Assembly (NCBI GenBank): GCA_029891345.1
Contig: CM056995.1
Location: 81,593,895 to 81,657,894, forward strand
Length of the DNA: 64,000 nt
Reading direction: 5' to 3'
Origin: Dryococelus australis
Lineage: Eukaryota; Arthropoda; Insecta; Phasmatodea; Phasmatidae
Every line of letters starts with the position of its first letter. Within the stretch, counting starts at the first letter, position 1. The position numbers and the translations under genes were made by a program. The notes beneath the pieces are model-generated. The model was not told the DNA's origin, ran no database searches, and saw only the letters and a list, made by a program, of their open reading frames with translations. This document shows positions 12,404 to 22,075 of this stretch, piece by piece.

Positions 12404-12970
12404 CAGGAGTAAAATGAATGCCCATATTTGCTGGTTTCGAGTAAAATGCAATCGAAACTCTAAACTTTCTAACCGTATGTACCTAAAATCATTAACTTAC
12501 TTCTTACTCCCTCTTCATGGGTCGGCCAATATTTCTTCTTCCAGTAGGATGGTATTCCAGGGAAAGCTTCGGAAATCTGTTGTTATTCATCCTTAGAACG
12601 TGGTCTTTCCAACTTACCTTTTTTTGGGAAATTCTATCAGTCAAGGAAAATATATTCAGTTGCTGTCTAATTTATTCATTCCTTCTTCTATCCTTCAGGG
12701 AATAACCTATCACTGATCTCAGGAACTTCATTTCGGATGATTTTTTTGTATTGTACTTTATTTACCCACGTTTCACTACCATACATCATTAAGTAGTGTA
12801 TAATTATATTGTGGTACTTTTATGTAGATATACATGTAAATGCTTCGATATTATGTATTCTTATATGACCTGCTTGCATGCATGCATGTGTTTGTATTAT
12901 CTGTGTAATTAGGCGCGTGTGCGATTTGTCAGTTGCAGTTCTGTGGTGTCCTCAGATAATCCGCGACTCT
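12404..12970. other. Unassigned AT-rich stretch between MITE copies
   Basis: No gene or repeat family recognised. The open frames are short and compositionally random. Confidence 0.3.
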
Positions 12971-13310
12971 AGTTTATTTGCGATATTTACACACTTTTTG
13001 ATTCAAACCCTTAAAAAAATTGCCACAATATATCACGTGTTTCGTTATTTCCTAACTGTGTCATGTGTCACAAGCATTTTATACGTACTTCTTTTAACAT
13101 AAACGTATTTATTTTTAGTTTAATAGAACTTTTACTTAAATAGCAAAACTTTATTTATAATTAATACGAATAAAAATAGAGACAAAATAGGTGTATTGAT
13201 AAGGTAATGCGTAGGAAGAAATAGTTCTCATGTAAAATATTAACAAACTGAATGCGCACGAATGCGGTGCGCTGCCCTTTTGGTGTATTTTTGTAAACTT
13301 ATGATCTATT
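12971..13310 (-). mobile_element. MITE family A, inverted, truncated copy
   Basis: Read on the minus strand it contains the family A interior (GCACCGCATTCGTGCGCATT, AGAACTATTTC) and one end (TTTACACACTTTTTGATTC near 12984). The end carrying CTTCCAGGATATTCC is missing, so the copy is broken at about 13310. Confidence 0.65.
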
Positions 13311-13843
13311 AATAAATTGTGTTGATTGTACAGGATAAATATACGGAATGTAACAATGAACATATAAAAAACAAAACATCCCAGCCAAAGTGCCTCTTCC
13401 AGGTTGACACAACTTCTGAAGATCAAAACACCGGGAAGACTACTGAAACAGACAGAAACTTAAATCAACTTAGAGAAAAGTCAGCAAAAACCCCCATGAA
13501 GAGAAACGTAATAATTTAATAGCAATTGAAATTATGCGAAAAAGGGTGTATAAACAATGACAGGATCAATAGAATGGGAAGAAAGAAAAGGACAAGAAAA
13601 ACGTGTAATCGTTTTTTATAAGGAAATGCGGCTCCTTAGGCCCATAAGTGTAAATAAGTGTAACGGGACCGGGGGGAGGGGGGTTTATATATAAACCGGG
13701 GAAACGAAACATAGGAATAATAGTAGTTAATATGTCTTGCAAGGCATGCGGGCGCCTTGAGACTATAGGTACTATGAAATGTGGAAACTGACACTATTCC
13801 AAACTAAAGGGAATTTGGAGTTGAAAATATTAGGAAATGAGTA

Positions 13844-14108
13844 TAGGCTGTTCACGGTAAAATGAGAACTTTTAAAAGCCCTGCCGAAGATATACTTCTA
13901 TGTAAATTTTGCATCCTTCCATCATATATCAAATTAGCATTGCTACTGACCTTCTCATATTATTCATGCGCCATCTTTTCATATATCTCTGCCAACTTAA
14001 CTGGGAATAATGCGAGTCAGCGTGTCCTTTGAAGCACATGCTGTTAGCGGCCAGTGGTAATTTTCATAGGTTGATTTCAAAAGTGCTCACTTTACCGTGA
14101 ACCAAGTA
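13844..14108 (+). mobile_element. MITE family B, copy 1 (shortened)
   Basis: Ends TAGGCTGTTCACGGTAAAAT and ACTTTACCGTGAACC, forming inverted termini, with TA on both outer sides. The interior keeps the family B words TTCATGCGCCATC and GGTTGATTTCAAAAGTGCTC. At about 265 bp it is shorter than the 419-427 bp of the other family B copies, indicating internal deletion. Confidence 0.75.
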
Positions 14109-14112
14109 TAAG

Positions 14113-14333
14113 GAAGAGGGGGAGTAAAGTTAAACCCTAACCCAAATAGGAAACATAGGGAAAGGGGATAAAAATGAAATAACGTGGCACTGAAAGTAAG
14201 GAAATGATACGGTAAAGTGAAAAACGCAAAACCCGGCCGTCGCTCGGGACAATCCCGCATCGCCAATGACAGGAGCGGCGGCCAATCAGAGGACAGAAGA
14301 GAACTTTCCTGACAAGCGATGCTGGCCTAGTTT
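14113..14333. other. Unassigned GC-richer segment abutting a MITE A end
   Basis: This segment (GC-rich around 14225-14340) is not part of the MITE A or B consensus I can derive here. No protein family was recognised in it. Confidence 0.25.
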
Positions 14334-14412
14334 CCATGAGGCGGAGGAAAGCCTGAAAGTTGAACTTCAACGGCGCTTCACAAAAGTTGGAAGTAACCGT
14401 TAACGGACTATA
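14334..14412 (-). mobile_element. MITE family A end fragment
   Basis: The minus-strand reading gives TATAGTCCGTTAACGGTTAC followed by the family A words CTGAA-like, TTCAACTT and CCTCCGCCTCATG. Only the first 80 or so bases of the family are present. Confidence 0.55.
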
Positions 14413-15651
14413 CTTCCTGTTTGGTAAGTTCGAGAATGCGGCGGATCACGTGTTTGCCGTTATTAAAGTAATATTTTTAATTTCAGAAGTAGGAAAGTAA
14501 GTGTGTGACTGTCGACGGTCGCTCTCGCTTGACATGTGCTGCAAGGCATCAATGTTAGCATCCAGATGGCCATTCTCTGAGTGAAGACAAATTTTGAGAG
14601 CCCAATTACACGCGATCGTGGGCGACATAGCGATTAAGTTTTAGTTTTCGGCCAGCAAATGTTACTTAGGTTGTTTTTGGTGCTGCGTCTCGAAATATTT
14701 TTACGTACGGGCACAATTGCTGAGTGGTCTGTAAGTTCTGCTAGTGCAAGAAGAGTACGAACTGATATAAGTGCCATTTTGGTTTACCGATTCGGCACCT
14801 CAATAGTCCAAACTATTTTCTGGCAGCATACTCATTTTTAATAATCAGAGGTCCTTTGTGAAAGACCTCATGGCTGAGCTAGAAACGGTGATAACCGTTG
14901 CTAGAGCATGTTACTGGCTGCAAACTACAATTTTTAAAACTAAAATGAAATAAAATCTGCAAGCAAGTATTATTTTTTAAGTAAAAATCAAATATTTTAG
15001 ATAGACACATAAATTATTAAATAGTTACGTCAAAGGGCTGTAAGTTCTACTGACCTTACAACGTCATTTATTTCATTATAAGCATGTAATTCAATCCATT
15101 TTAGCAGCATTTTCTAAAGTATTGTAATGCTATACATGATTTAGCGTTGGTATAAAAGAAGGGGAGTGGGGGGAATAACTTTTGACTTTAACGAACAAAA
15201 AATATTGATTCTATATGATAATGTTACAGCTCGTGAAACGGCGGGGGGAATCATTAAAGTGAAGAATTAGTGGTGCTAAACCAACGAGAATTGAGTGATA
15301 TATAAATTCAGTTGGATATTCTAACTCACTTGTATGACGCTCAGAATGCCTTTCGCTTAAATGGATCTTCAATGTGGAGAGAAAATATTTACTGGAAGGT
15401 GTTACTTGTGAACTAAAATAGGTTAGCAAATGATGGCATGGTTTGTAGATGCGACTCTAGTTTATCTCAAGATGTCACGCTAGATTAAATTTTCAGTACG
15501 ATGTTAAGACACGAAAATATTTTTCGTGTATCACTACAAACTTTACTGAGCCCCGTAAAAACATGCACAGTGACGAATGGACATGGGATTTCTTTTTTAA
15601 AATGCCATTTTCGAAAGCCACAATTGACCGCGAACCAGCTATGCTCATACA
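14413..15651. other. Unassigned AT-rich stretch
   Basis: No gene seen. It holds one copy of a short dispersed repeat (15068-15136, listed separately). A GC-moderate part at about 14500-14640 reads open on the minus strand but shows no splice sites or known motif. Confidence 0.3.
15068..15136 (+). repeat. Dispersed repeat D, copy 1
   Basis: The block CATTATAAGCATGTAATTCA...CCATTTTAGCAGC...TAAAGTATT.TAATGCT recurs at 17748-17815 with few differences. Its boundaries and class are unknown; it may be a fragment of a longer element. Confidence 0.6.
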
Positions 15652-16287
15652 GTATAGTCATGCAAGGTTACTTGCAACATTTCTGCAGTTCTAATTCCAG
15701 GATATTCCTCCGCATCATGCTAACAAAGCTTAACCGAGTCTGAAATATTACATCAAAGGGACAACGCACCGCATTCGGACGCACTCAGTGTAGTAAAGTT
15801 TAGAATGAGAACTGTTTCTTACTAAGCATTGCCAATAAACGTATTTTCTCTTTGTCATTATTAGAGACTTACAAAATTCGCATTATTATTTTGGGACAAG
15901 TTAAACTAAAACACGCGTACCTTTTCAATACGTTTATCATTGGATCATAGTTAATCTGACACACCTTGGGTAACTCTGCGCCAATGAATGAACACTTCAC
16001 AACTGTGCGCCTCAGTCACGTGCGGTTCAGTCAGAAAGGCCTGGCTTCACATCCATGCAGCAGCCAATGGAGAAACGACGCCGGCTCCTGTACAGACAGT
16101 ACTGTGAAGTTTAGCCTGGTGCCGAATAATAACGCGAATTTTGCAGGTCTCTAGTTTATTATCCACATCAATTGTTCATGAAATATTACAATTTATTGAT
16201 GAAATGTAAGTGAAAGTTCAAATTTGATAAAATAAGGTACCTACTGATAAACGTGGGATATCAGGGAACAAGCAAAGACGCCATGCA

Positions 16288-16583
16288 TAGGAACAGGTGT
16301 TTTTCGCGATAAAAAATTTCAATACCAGTTGTACTCCAAAACACTTTTGTTCCTATGCACTTTCGTGGTTGGATGATTTTAAATGTCACGTGCCTTAAGT
16401 GTCTATTCCCGAATCATGGACGTTCAGGATCGGAGTACTTTACTACAATTGGTTCAGTCAAATAAGATCATGTCTTCTCACGTAGACACGTGGCCAATAA
16501 CCAAAGGAAGTCGTGGTTGTGGATGTGGGATATTGAACTATAGCATGACCGTAAATCTTTTCGCGAAAAAACACCTGTCCTTA
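16288..16583. mobile_element. Small non-autonomous TIR element, family E
   Basis: The left arm reads TAGGAACAGGTGTTTTTCGC and the right arm is its near-complement, GCGAAAAAACACCTGTCCTTA. About 296 bp with no coding sequence. It interrupts a family A MITE. The target duplication is unclear. Confidence 0.6.
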
Positions 16584-16624
16584 GTCATACATGAGGTAAT
16601 GTTTAATTCAAAGAGTGTGAAGAA

Positions 16625-16886
16625 TGGGACGTGGAGAGATTCGGGCGTCTCTTAACATCGTGGTCTTGAGAACCGATTAAGGTGAAGGGAGGCGAGTATG
16701 GAGCGGCGCCGGAATGCAGGGGTGGAGGATACGTGAGGTCCCCGAGAAAACCCGTCGATCAGCGGCATTGTCCGGCACGATTCTCGCGTGCGGAAATCCG
16801 GTAGCGACCCCGCCGGGAAATCGAGCCCGGTTCGCCTTGGTGGGAGGTGAGTAGTCTGACCACTACACTACCGCTGCACCTAGGTA
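16625..16886 (-). mobile_element. tRNA-derived SINE, family S, with 11-bp target duplication
   Basis: On the minus strand the head runs from 16886 with a B box GGCTCGATTTCCC and the same body words as the 3.65 and 61.4 kb copies (GACGGGTTTTCTCGG, CTGCATTCCGGCGC, ATCGGTTCTCAAGA). The direct repeat AGTGTGAAGAA at 16614-16624 and 16887-16897 flanks it exactly and restores the host MITE sequence when collapsed. This is direct evidence of target-primed retroposition. Confidence 0.85.
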
Positions 16887-17053
16887 AGTGTGAAGAAACC
16901 GCGAAAACACTATAGTCCTTTCATGGTCACTTCCTACATTTCGAAGCCTTACTAAAGTGCTGCTTCCAGAATGTTCCTCCGCCTCGCGCAAACAAAGCTC
17001 AACTAAGTCTAGAAAATCACACCAGAGGGACAACGCACCGCATTCTTGCGCAC

Positions 17054-17630
17054 TGTTGTGGTCTGAGCGAGCCATGACTTGCCGTTCGCGTGAACCTAGC
17101 CACACATTCAGCAGGGTATCAGGACGCCAGGAATTGCGACAAACAGTAGCCAGTAAACAGAATGGCGATACATCAAACAACGCGCCGAAATAGGCCAGCG
17201 CGAGGTTCGTCGCGGGGCCAGACGCCAGCGAGACGTCAGCCAGTGGCCGACCTCTCAAGAGGGGTGTACTGGGAACCACCGCTGCCAATACACAGAAGAG
17301 AGACAGCCTTCGGCAACAAGGATTAAGGTGAACTGGTTCCAAAGGTTTACGTCGCAGAGACATTACCTTGACAATTAATCAAGTGGCTTTCGCATAAATG
17401 AATAGCAGTAAACATAATTACTCTTCCGTTTTATATAACGAAACGATTGTAAAGTGTTGTACTCTTTGAGTTATTGAGTTTTATATAAAGACGATTAAGG
17501 AGAAACCCGTCTTTGTCTTGAGCACGCCACCCATTCTCAACAGCGCTCATATTGCACAGGCAGTCACCTGTTCTTGAAACAGAATTTTTATATTGTCTGC
17601 CCAATCCTACAGCCAGGACGGGACAGAACA
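17054..17630 (+). mobile_element. Solo LTR of 577 bp with 4-bp target duplication
   Basis: Starts TGTTGTGGTCTGAGCGAGCC and ends GGACGGGACAGAACA, giving TG...CA ends. It is flanked on both sides by GCAC (17050-17053 and 17631-17634). Deleting the block plus one GCAC restores the family A consensus around GCGCACT. A TATA-like TTTTATATAAAG occurs near 17479. The TGTTGTGG start is reminiscent of BEL/Pao LTRs, but the class is inference. No internal region remains. The 166-codon minus-strand frame across 16863-17363 is only the complement of this LTR and the host MITE. Confidence 0.75.
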
Positions 17631-17747
17631 GCACTTAGTATAATAACATTTTCAATAAGAATTATTTCTTAGTAGGCATTACCGACACACCAATTTTCTC
17701 ACTATTTATATTCATACTAATTATTATAATTAGTATGAATTATAATT

Positions 17748-17815
17748 CATTATAAGCATGTAATTCAATCCATTTTAGCAGCGTTTTTTAAAGTATTATA
17801 ATGCTTTACTAATTA
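17748..17815 (+). repeat. Dispersed repeat D, copy 2
   Basis: Close match to 15068-15136, here preceded by an AT-rich imperfect palindrome (ATTATAATTAGTATGAATTATAAT region, about 17715-17745). Confidence 0.6.
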
Positions 17816-18033
17816 TAATCTGGGTACAAAGTCAGTACAAACAAATTAAATAATATAAATTGTTTGTAAAATGTAAGGAAAATTTCAATTTAATCAAAAC
17901 TAAGGTACTTTTATGTTAACACAAGTACAAAAAATTTGTGATACGTGGCATACTTAGAAAACAACCTGACACGTTGTGCATGGGGAAACTTTTCTAATTT
18001 TGGGTTCTAAAATTGTGAAGGAATAGCGAATAG

Positions 18034-19951
18034 ACTACATATAGGCCATTCACGATTACTTTACACTTTTCCGAAGTCCTGCTAAAGTTTTACTTTTGGT
18101 TACCGATTACGTATCCTTCCTCTACATGAAAACACAAACACTGCAATGTGACTTCTACGTTTTAACTGCCAAAGCTTTGTTTACTTATTTCAGCTGTTGA
18201 AAATCATTTTAACATATTTCGAAAACCATTTCGTACGAACGTTCACAATTTAGGCCTATAGCAATATTTAGGTCATCTTTATGACATTTTAACAATGTTT
18301 GTATTGACGATAGTTCTTACGATTTTTATTTTACACTGTTAACATATTTGTTAGGCCTATATACGACATAGCACATTACACCTAATACACGTAAATATTT
18401 TGCGCGCGACTGTGTTTGCCCCTGTTAAAACTACGTGGGGGAAACAACTGTAGTATTTAAACTCTTGTTATTGTTCAGTATTGGGTTATTTATTTAAGAT
18501 AACGGCCTCACTTGGAATATATATTTAAACGAAGGAACAACCAGTTCAACGAAAATAGGCAATGAATTCAAGCACGAAACTCGTGTCGCTTTTTTTTTTG
18601 TACGTAGCAGCGACAAACTTAAAATATAATGGTGAACAGGCACACATATATGCCTACCGTATATTTTATTACGCTCATATTTCTATGCATTGGCATATAC
18701 TGTTTTATAGGTTGATTTAATTACTTATTAAGATCTATCTGGCTTAGTATTTTGTTGGAATTGTGGCGAGCACTCAAATCACATAACGTTACATACAACG
18801 TATAACGTTATATATATCATATAACGTTAGACAATTATGTTTCGAATACTTAGGTCAAAGTTACAACGTTATGATAAATAAACAGACGTGACTTTCAAAA
18901 AATAAATTTAGTCTTCAAAACAGTTCACGGTATTTCACATGTCCAAGACTTGCAATCTCACTTAACGTAATGGCATCAGTAGGCCTACTATTTCACACAT
19001 AGCGGTCACGATGCACGTTAGGTTATATTTATTTCTGTTGTAGAAACACAGATCTAGCACAACATTGTGACTTGTTTAGGTAGGTTTTAAAAAAAAATGT
19101 GTACAAACTTATTTTAAGTATTTTCTACAAGAATAGAAATTAACGCTTCGTTCAGCAACACGCCATGTCATGTCGCCAGCCGCCACTCCTGCCAACTTAG
19201 GATTTGTAACCGTACCGCCATCACATCTAAATATATTAAAACTAGTATTCAAACAATAACATTTGGTTTAATTTGTAAATGACAAATTTAAAAATCATTA
19301 TTTATGCTGTAATAAGAATGAAATATGCCGAAATTGAAAATTTGTATAATTTTCCTGCCATTACTAACGGTGCGAAATAACAATCAATAACAGTCAATAA
19401 ATAGCTTTTATTTTAACCTGAGACGTTAACTTCCGAGTGAGGTGGAATATACACACTGTGTTTATTTCTTACGTGGCAATATATATTCTAAAATGTGGTT
19501 AAAGGATAGTAAATGGCTGATAGGAAAACGTAACTAGAGCCTCAAAAGTGCTCATTCTACCGTAAACAGCCTATTATAACAATGAACTACGTTTCCTTCA
19601 GTGCTACCTGAAAATTTAAATATATCAATAGGCAGCTTATAATTTACAAATAGTATACCAAAAAACTAGGTTAAAACAATGTTTTAACTGTCATTTCATA
19701 CTAGCCGTTGCTAACACATCTCTGCTCTATTTTTAATTCGTATTTAATACGAAATAAATATTACATATTATAGAAGATAGCTACTAAGATAAAGTTTCAT
19801 TTATTCAAGAATACAATGCTTTGAAGTTAATCACAGTGTTATATATTTGTGGCATAGAAGTTACTGAGAAAAAAAATACGCTGACATGTTACTCCTAGGG
19901 TTATTTTTCAAAGGTTCGTTTCAAAACATTCCAAGGTTTCGTGAATGGACT
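18034..19951. mobile_element. Possible longer family A relative with a family C fragment
   Basis: The left edge reads TAGGCCATTCACGATTACTT followed by TTTCCGAAGTCCTGCTAAAG, like a family A start. The right edge at 19935-19950 reads TTTCGTGAATGGACTAT, like a family A end. The 1.9 kb between is AT-rich with no transposase and no known family apart from the family C piece at 19381-19590. It may be one long element or two independent end fragments with unrelated DNA between. Confidence 0.35.
19381..19590 (+). mobile_element. MITE family C, 5'-truncated copy
   Basis: It shares with the copies at 28865 and 47484 the words GTCAATAAATA, TAACTTCCGAGT, CACTGTGTTTATT and TCAAAAGTGCTC, ending near CTACCGTAAACAGCCTA. 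The left terminus is missing. Confidence 0.6.
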
Positions 19952-20880
19952 ATAATCCATTCACGGTTACTTCACACTTTTCTGAAGCCCTGCTGAAGTT
20001 CTACTTCCAGGAGATTCCTCCGCCTCGTACAAGCTAAGCTTAAGTAAGTCTGGAAAAATTACACCAGAGGACGACGCACCGCTTTCCTGCGCACTCAGTT
20101 GTAATATTATTTTGCACTAATATTATTTATTACTAGGCGCTACCAACACAGCTTTTTTCTCACTGTTTTTATTCGTGCTTATTATAGAATAAATATTTTA
20201 ATGCATAAATAAAATTAGGCCAAAAAGTCAGTTTAACTAAAAATAAAACACGCCTCTGTTTACAGAGGTATAAAAAGTTTGAAACATGTCATATCTAGGA
20301 AATACGTAAAACATGGGATGATTTTTCTAAGGTCATGCCGGAATCACATAGCCCCGACCAACACAGCACGACACGACCAAAAACGCAACCACGACACATT
20401 TCAATGTTGAATATATAGCACGACCGACACTACACTCTCAGCATTTAACATAACTATTTAGAAGGCGCTTATAGGAGACGTTAGTTTCAAAGGCGGTGAA
20501 CAAGAAAAAAATTTGTAACACATAATGGTGACAAATTAGTATCGCTAATGCATAAAAAAGTAGAATTATTATTTTTAAGAGTTAGATACAGTAAATTTCA
20601 ATTTATTTCTCTTTTAAGCTCCGTATTTACCATTGTAGGGAAAGCTTGCAATACAATTTCATTTTGCAAGATTGTACGTTCTGTGCGTCGTGCTGAACGA
20701 CGTGACGAAGAATATAAATCATTTATAATCCAAAATTGCTGGTCGGACGACAGAATCGGTCGGGCTTACGACTATCTATCTTGTATTTAATTGGTTGCTG
20801 GCCGCTGTGTCGTGCGCGTCGGGGCTATGTGATTCCGGCATCAGCGTTAAAATGCCCGAAGAAACCGTGAATGGGCTATA
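19951..20880 (+). mobile_element. MITE family A copy carrying a nested 505-bp element
   Basis: It begins ATAATCCATTCACGGTTACT immediately after the previous family A end and finishes GAAACCGTGAATGGGCTATA. The family interior (CTTCCAGGAGATTCC, GACGACGCACC) is clear up to 20335, is broken by the nested element, and resumes at 20841 with GTTAAAATGCCCGAAG. Without the insertion it is about 425 bp, the usual length. Confidence 0.75.
20336..20840. mobile_element. Nested 505-bp TIR element with TCA target duplication
   Basis: The ends are TGCCGGAATCACATAGCCCC and its exact complement GGGGCTATGTGATTCCGGCA, a perfect inverted repeat of at least 20 bp. TCA flanks both ends (20333-20335 and 20841-20843). 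A 3-bp duplication fits PIF/Harbinger-type transposition, though TCA is not the usual TWA target. An 80-codon plus-strand frame at 20548-20790 has no motif I recognise, so the element is treated as non-autonomous. Confidence 0.72.
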
Positions 20881-20916
20881 TACTCCTTACGCGAAGAGAG
20901 AATGAAGGGCGCTCAC

Positions 20917-21120
20917 CTGTACGCCGGCGTCGCGGCGCTGGGAACGGTTGTAGTCGCGCACGAAGCGGCCGAGAAGGGAGGCTCGCAGGCGGCGGCGCAG
21001 CGCCACGGAGGCGGTTGCGGGGGCGGCGGCCCTGTGCTGCGCCGGCTGGCCGCACTCGCGCCACAGTCGCGAGCGTCGCATCAGCTCGCGGTGCGTCCAT
21101 CGCAAACCAGCCGCCGCCAT
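20917..21120 (-). CDS. Probable first coding exon of the minus-strand LRRC43-like gene
   Basis: On the minus strand, ATG at 21120 (context GTGAAGATGGCGGCG) opens 68 codons that end in phase 0 at a strong donor, GTACAG|GTGAGC. The peptide is basic and arginine-rich (MAAAGLRWTHRELMRRSRLW...) with no known domain. The exon is very GC-rich within an AT-rich region and sits in a CpG-dense patch, as a first exon with promoter would. Its phase matches exon 2 at 10180, and no other minus-strand exon was seen between them. The link to the LRR gene is inference from strand, phase and the X-box. An independent gene starting here is the alternative. Confidence 0.55.
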
Positions 21121-21183
21121 CTTCACTCGTCACAGCTCCGCGGCGCGGCCAAGTTCCATTCAAGGCACACGTCGGCGCGGCGC

Positions 21184-21197
21184 GTTGCTACGGAAAT
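21184..21197. promoter_or_regulatory. RFX X-box-like motif upstream of the LRR gene start
   Basis: GTTGCTACGGAAAT matches the X-box pattern RYYNYY-N(1-3)-RRNRAC at all but the last position. It lies 64 bp upstream of the minus-strand ATG at 21120. RFX factors drive ciliary genes through X-boxes at such distances, which fits an LRRC43-like gene. Binding is not shown by the sequence. Confidence 0.45.
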
Positions 21198-21201
21198 TAT
21201 C

Positions 21202-22075
21202 TATAGCCCGTTCATTCTTATAGTATGTTTACAGTTTTCGAATCAGACCTTTGAAAATCGTACCATATTTACCTACGTGGTTCATTGTTTCCTGATTGTG
21301 TTATACATCACAAGCCTTTCATACTTGTGTTAACATTGAAGTACCTTATTTTTGGTTACATTTAAATTCTATTTATATTTTACCTATGAATTATAATACA
21401 TCATTTATGTATAGGTCCTATGAATTAAACCAGTGAAAAAATAGGTGTGTTGGTAATGCCTATAGGCTATTCACGGTAAAATGAGCACTTTTGAAATCCC
21501 TGCTTAAGATCTACTTATAACCACGTTGTGTACTATTCTACCTTATGTAAAATTAACATTGCCATGGGCCTCATCACTTTATTCATGCGTCGGTCATGTG
21601 AAACTGTGAAATTATAAAGAAAGTAAATATTTTACAAATCTGCTCATTTTTTTACACTTTGATGCATTAAAAAAAATTCAGAAAGCCAATGAAACAATTA
21701 AAGTTATCACAAATGGTTTCCTAACATTTTTTATTCGACGGTAAGCTATGGAACTACTTTTCATCCATAGTTACCAACTTTACTTGGCGCATGTCACTCA
21801 ATGCGTCCGTTAAAATATAATGCAGATAGGAGCGGTAACTTTTTTCTAAGGTTGATTTCCAAAGTGCTCACTTTATCGTGAACAGCATATAGTAAGAAAC
21901 AGTTCTTATGTAAAATATTATTGAATTGAAGGCGCACGAATGCGGTGCGTCTTACCTGTGGTGTAATTTTCTAGACTCGGTTAAGCTTTGTTTACATTAA
22001 GCGGAGTAATATCCTGGAAGTAGATCTGTAGCAAGGCTTCAGGAAAGTGTAAAGTAACAACGACTTTTCTGAGAC
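21202..22075 (-). mobile_element. MITE family A, inverted, carrying a nested family B copy
   Basis: The minus-strand reading follows the family A order: at its right edge CTTTCCTGAAGCCTTGC, then CTTCCAGGATATTACTCC, GACGCACCGCATTCGTGCGC, and near 21205 the other end. It is interrupted by the family B element at 21463-21889; joining the flanks (GGTAATGCC-TA-GTAAGAAAC) restores the family A sequence. Confidence 0.7.
21463..21889 (+). mobile_element. MITE family B, copy 2, nested, TA target duplication
   Basis: 427 bp, from TAGGCTATTCACGGTAAAAT to TTTATCGTGAACAGCATA, flanked by TA at 21461-21462 and 21890-21891 inside a family A copy. The host sequence proves the boundaries. TA duplication is characteristic of Tc1/mariner transposition. 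It has no coding capacity. Confidence 0.82.

Larger units (their letters stand above)
15652..16913 (+). mobile_element. MITE family A copy interrupted by two later insertions
   Basis: The left part (15652-15960) has the family A order: TTCTAATTCCAGGATATTCC, CAAAGGGACAACGCACC, GAACTGTTTCTTACTA. Interior words resume at about 16180 (ATTACAATTTATTGATGAAA) and the right end is GTGTGAAGAAACCGCG at 16888-16903. It is split by a small TIR element (16288-16583) and by an inverted SINE (16625-16886), so it is the oldest of the three. Part of 15960-16170 is unlike other copies and may be a further insertion. Confidence 0.65.
16911..18033 (+). mobile_element. MITE family A copy split by a solo LTR
   Basis: It begins TATAGTCCTTTCATGGTCAC directly at the end of the previous copy. 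Its right end is GGAATAGCGAATAGACTA near 18021-18030. The family order is interrupted after TTCTTGCGCAC at 17053 and resumes after the solo LTR at 17635. It also contains repeat D (17748-17815). Confidence 0.65.

Noticed and set aside
16863-17363. Longest open frame of the window, 166 codons, minus strand
   Set aside because: It runs across the junction of a MITE and a solo LTR whose insertion site is proven by a target duplication, so it cannot be an ancestral gene.
20871-21333. Plus-strand GC-rich frames over the first exon region
   Set aside because: They are antisense shadows of the splice-bounded minus-strand exon and one joins it to MITE sequence.
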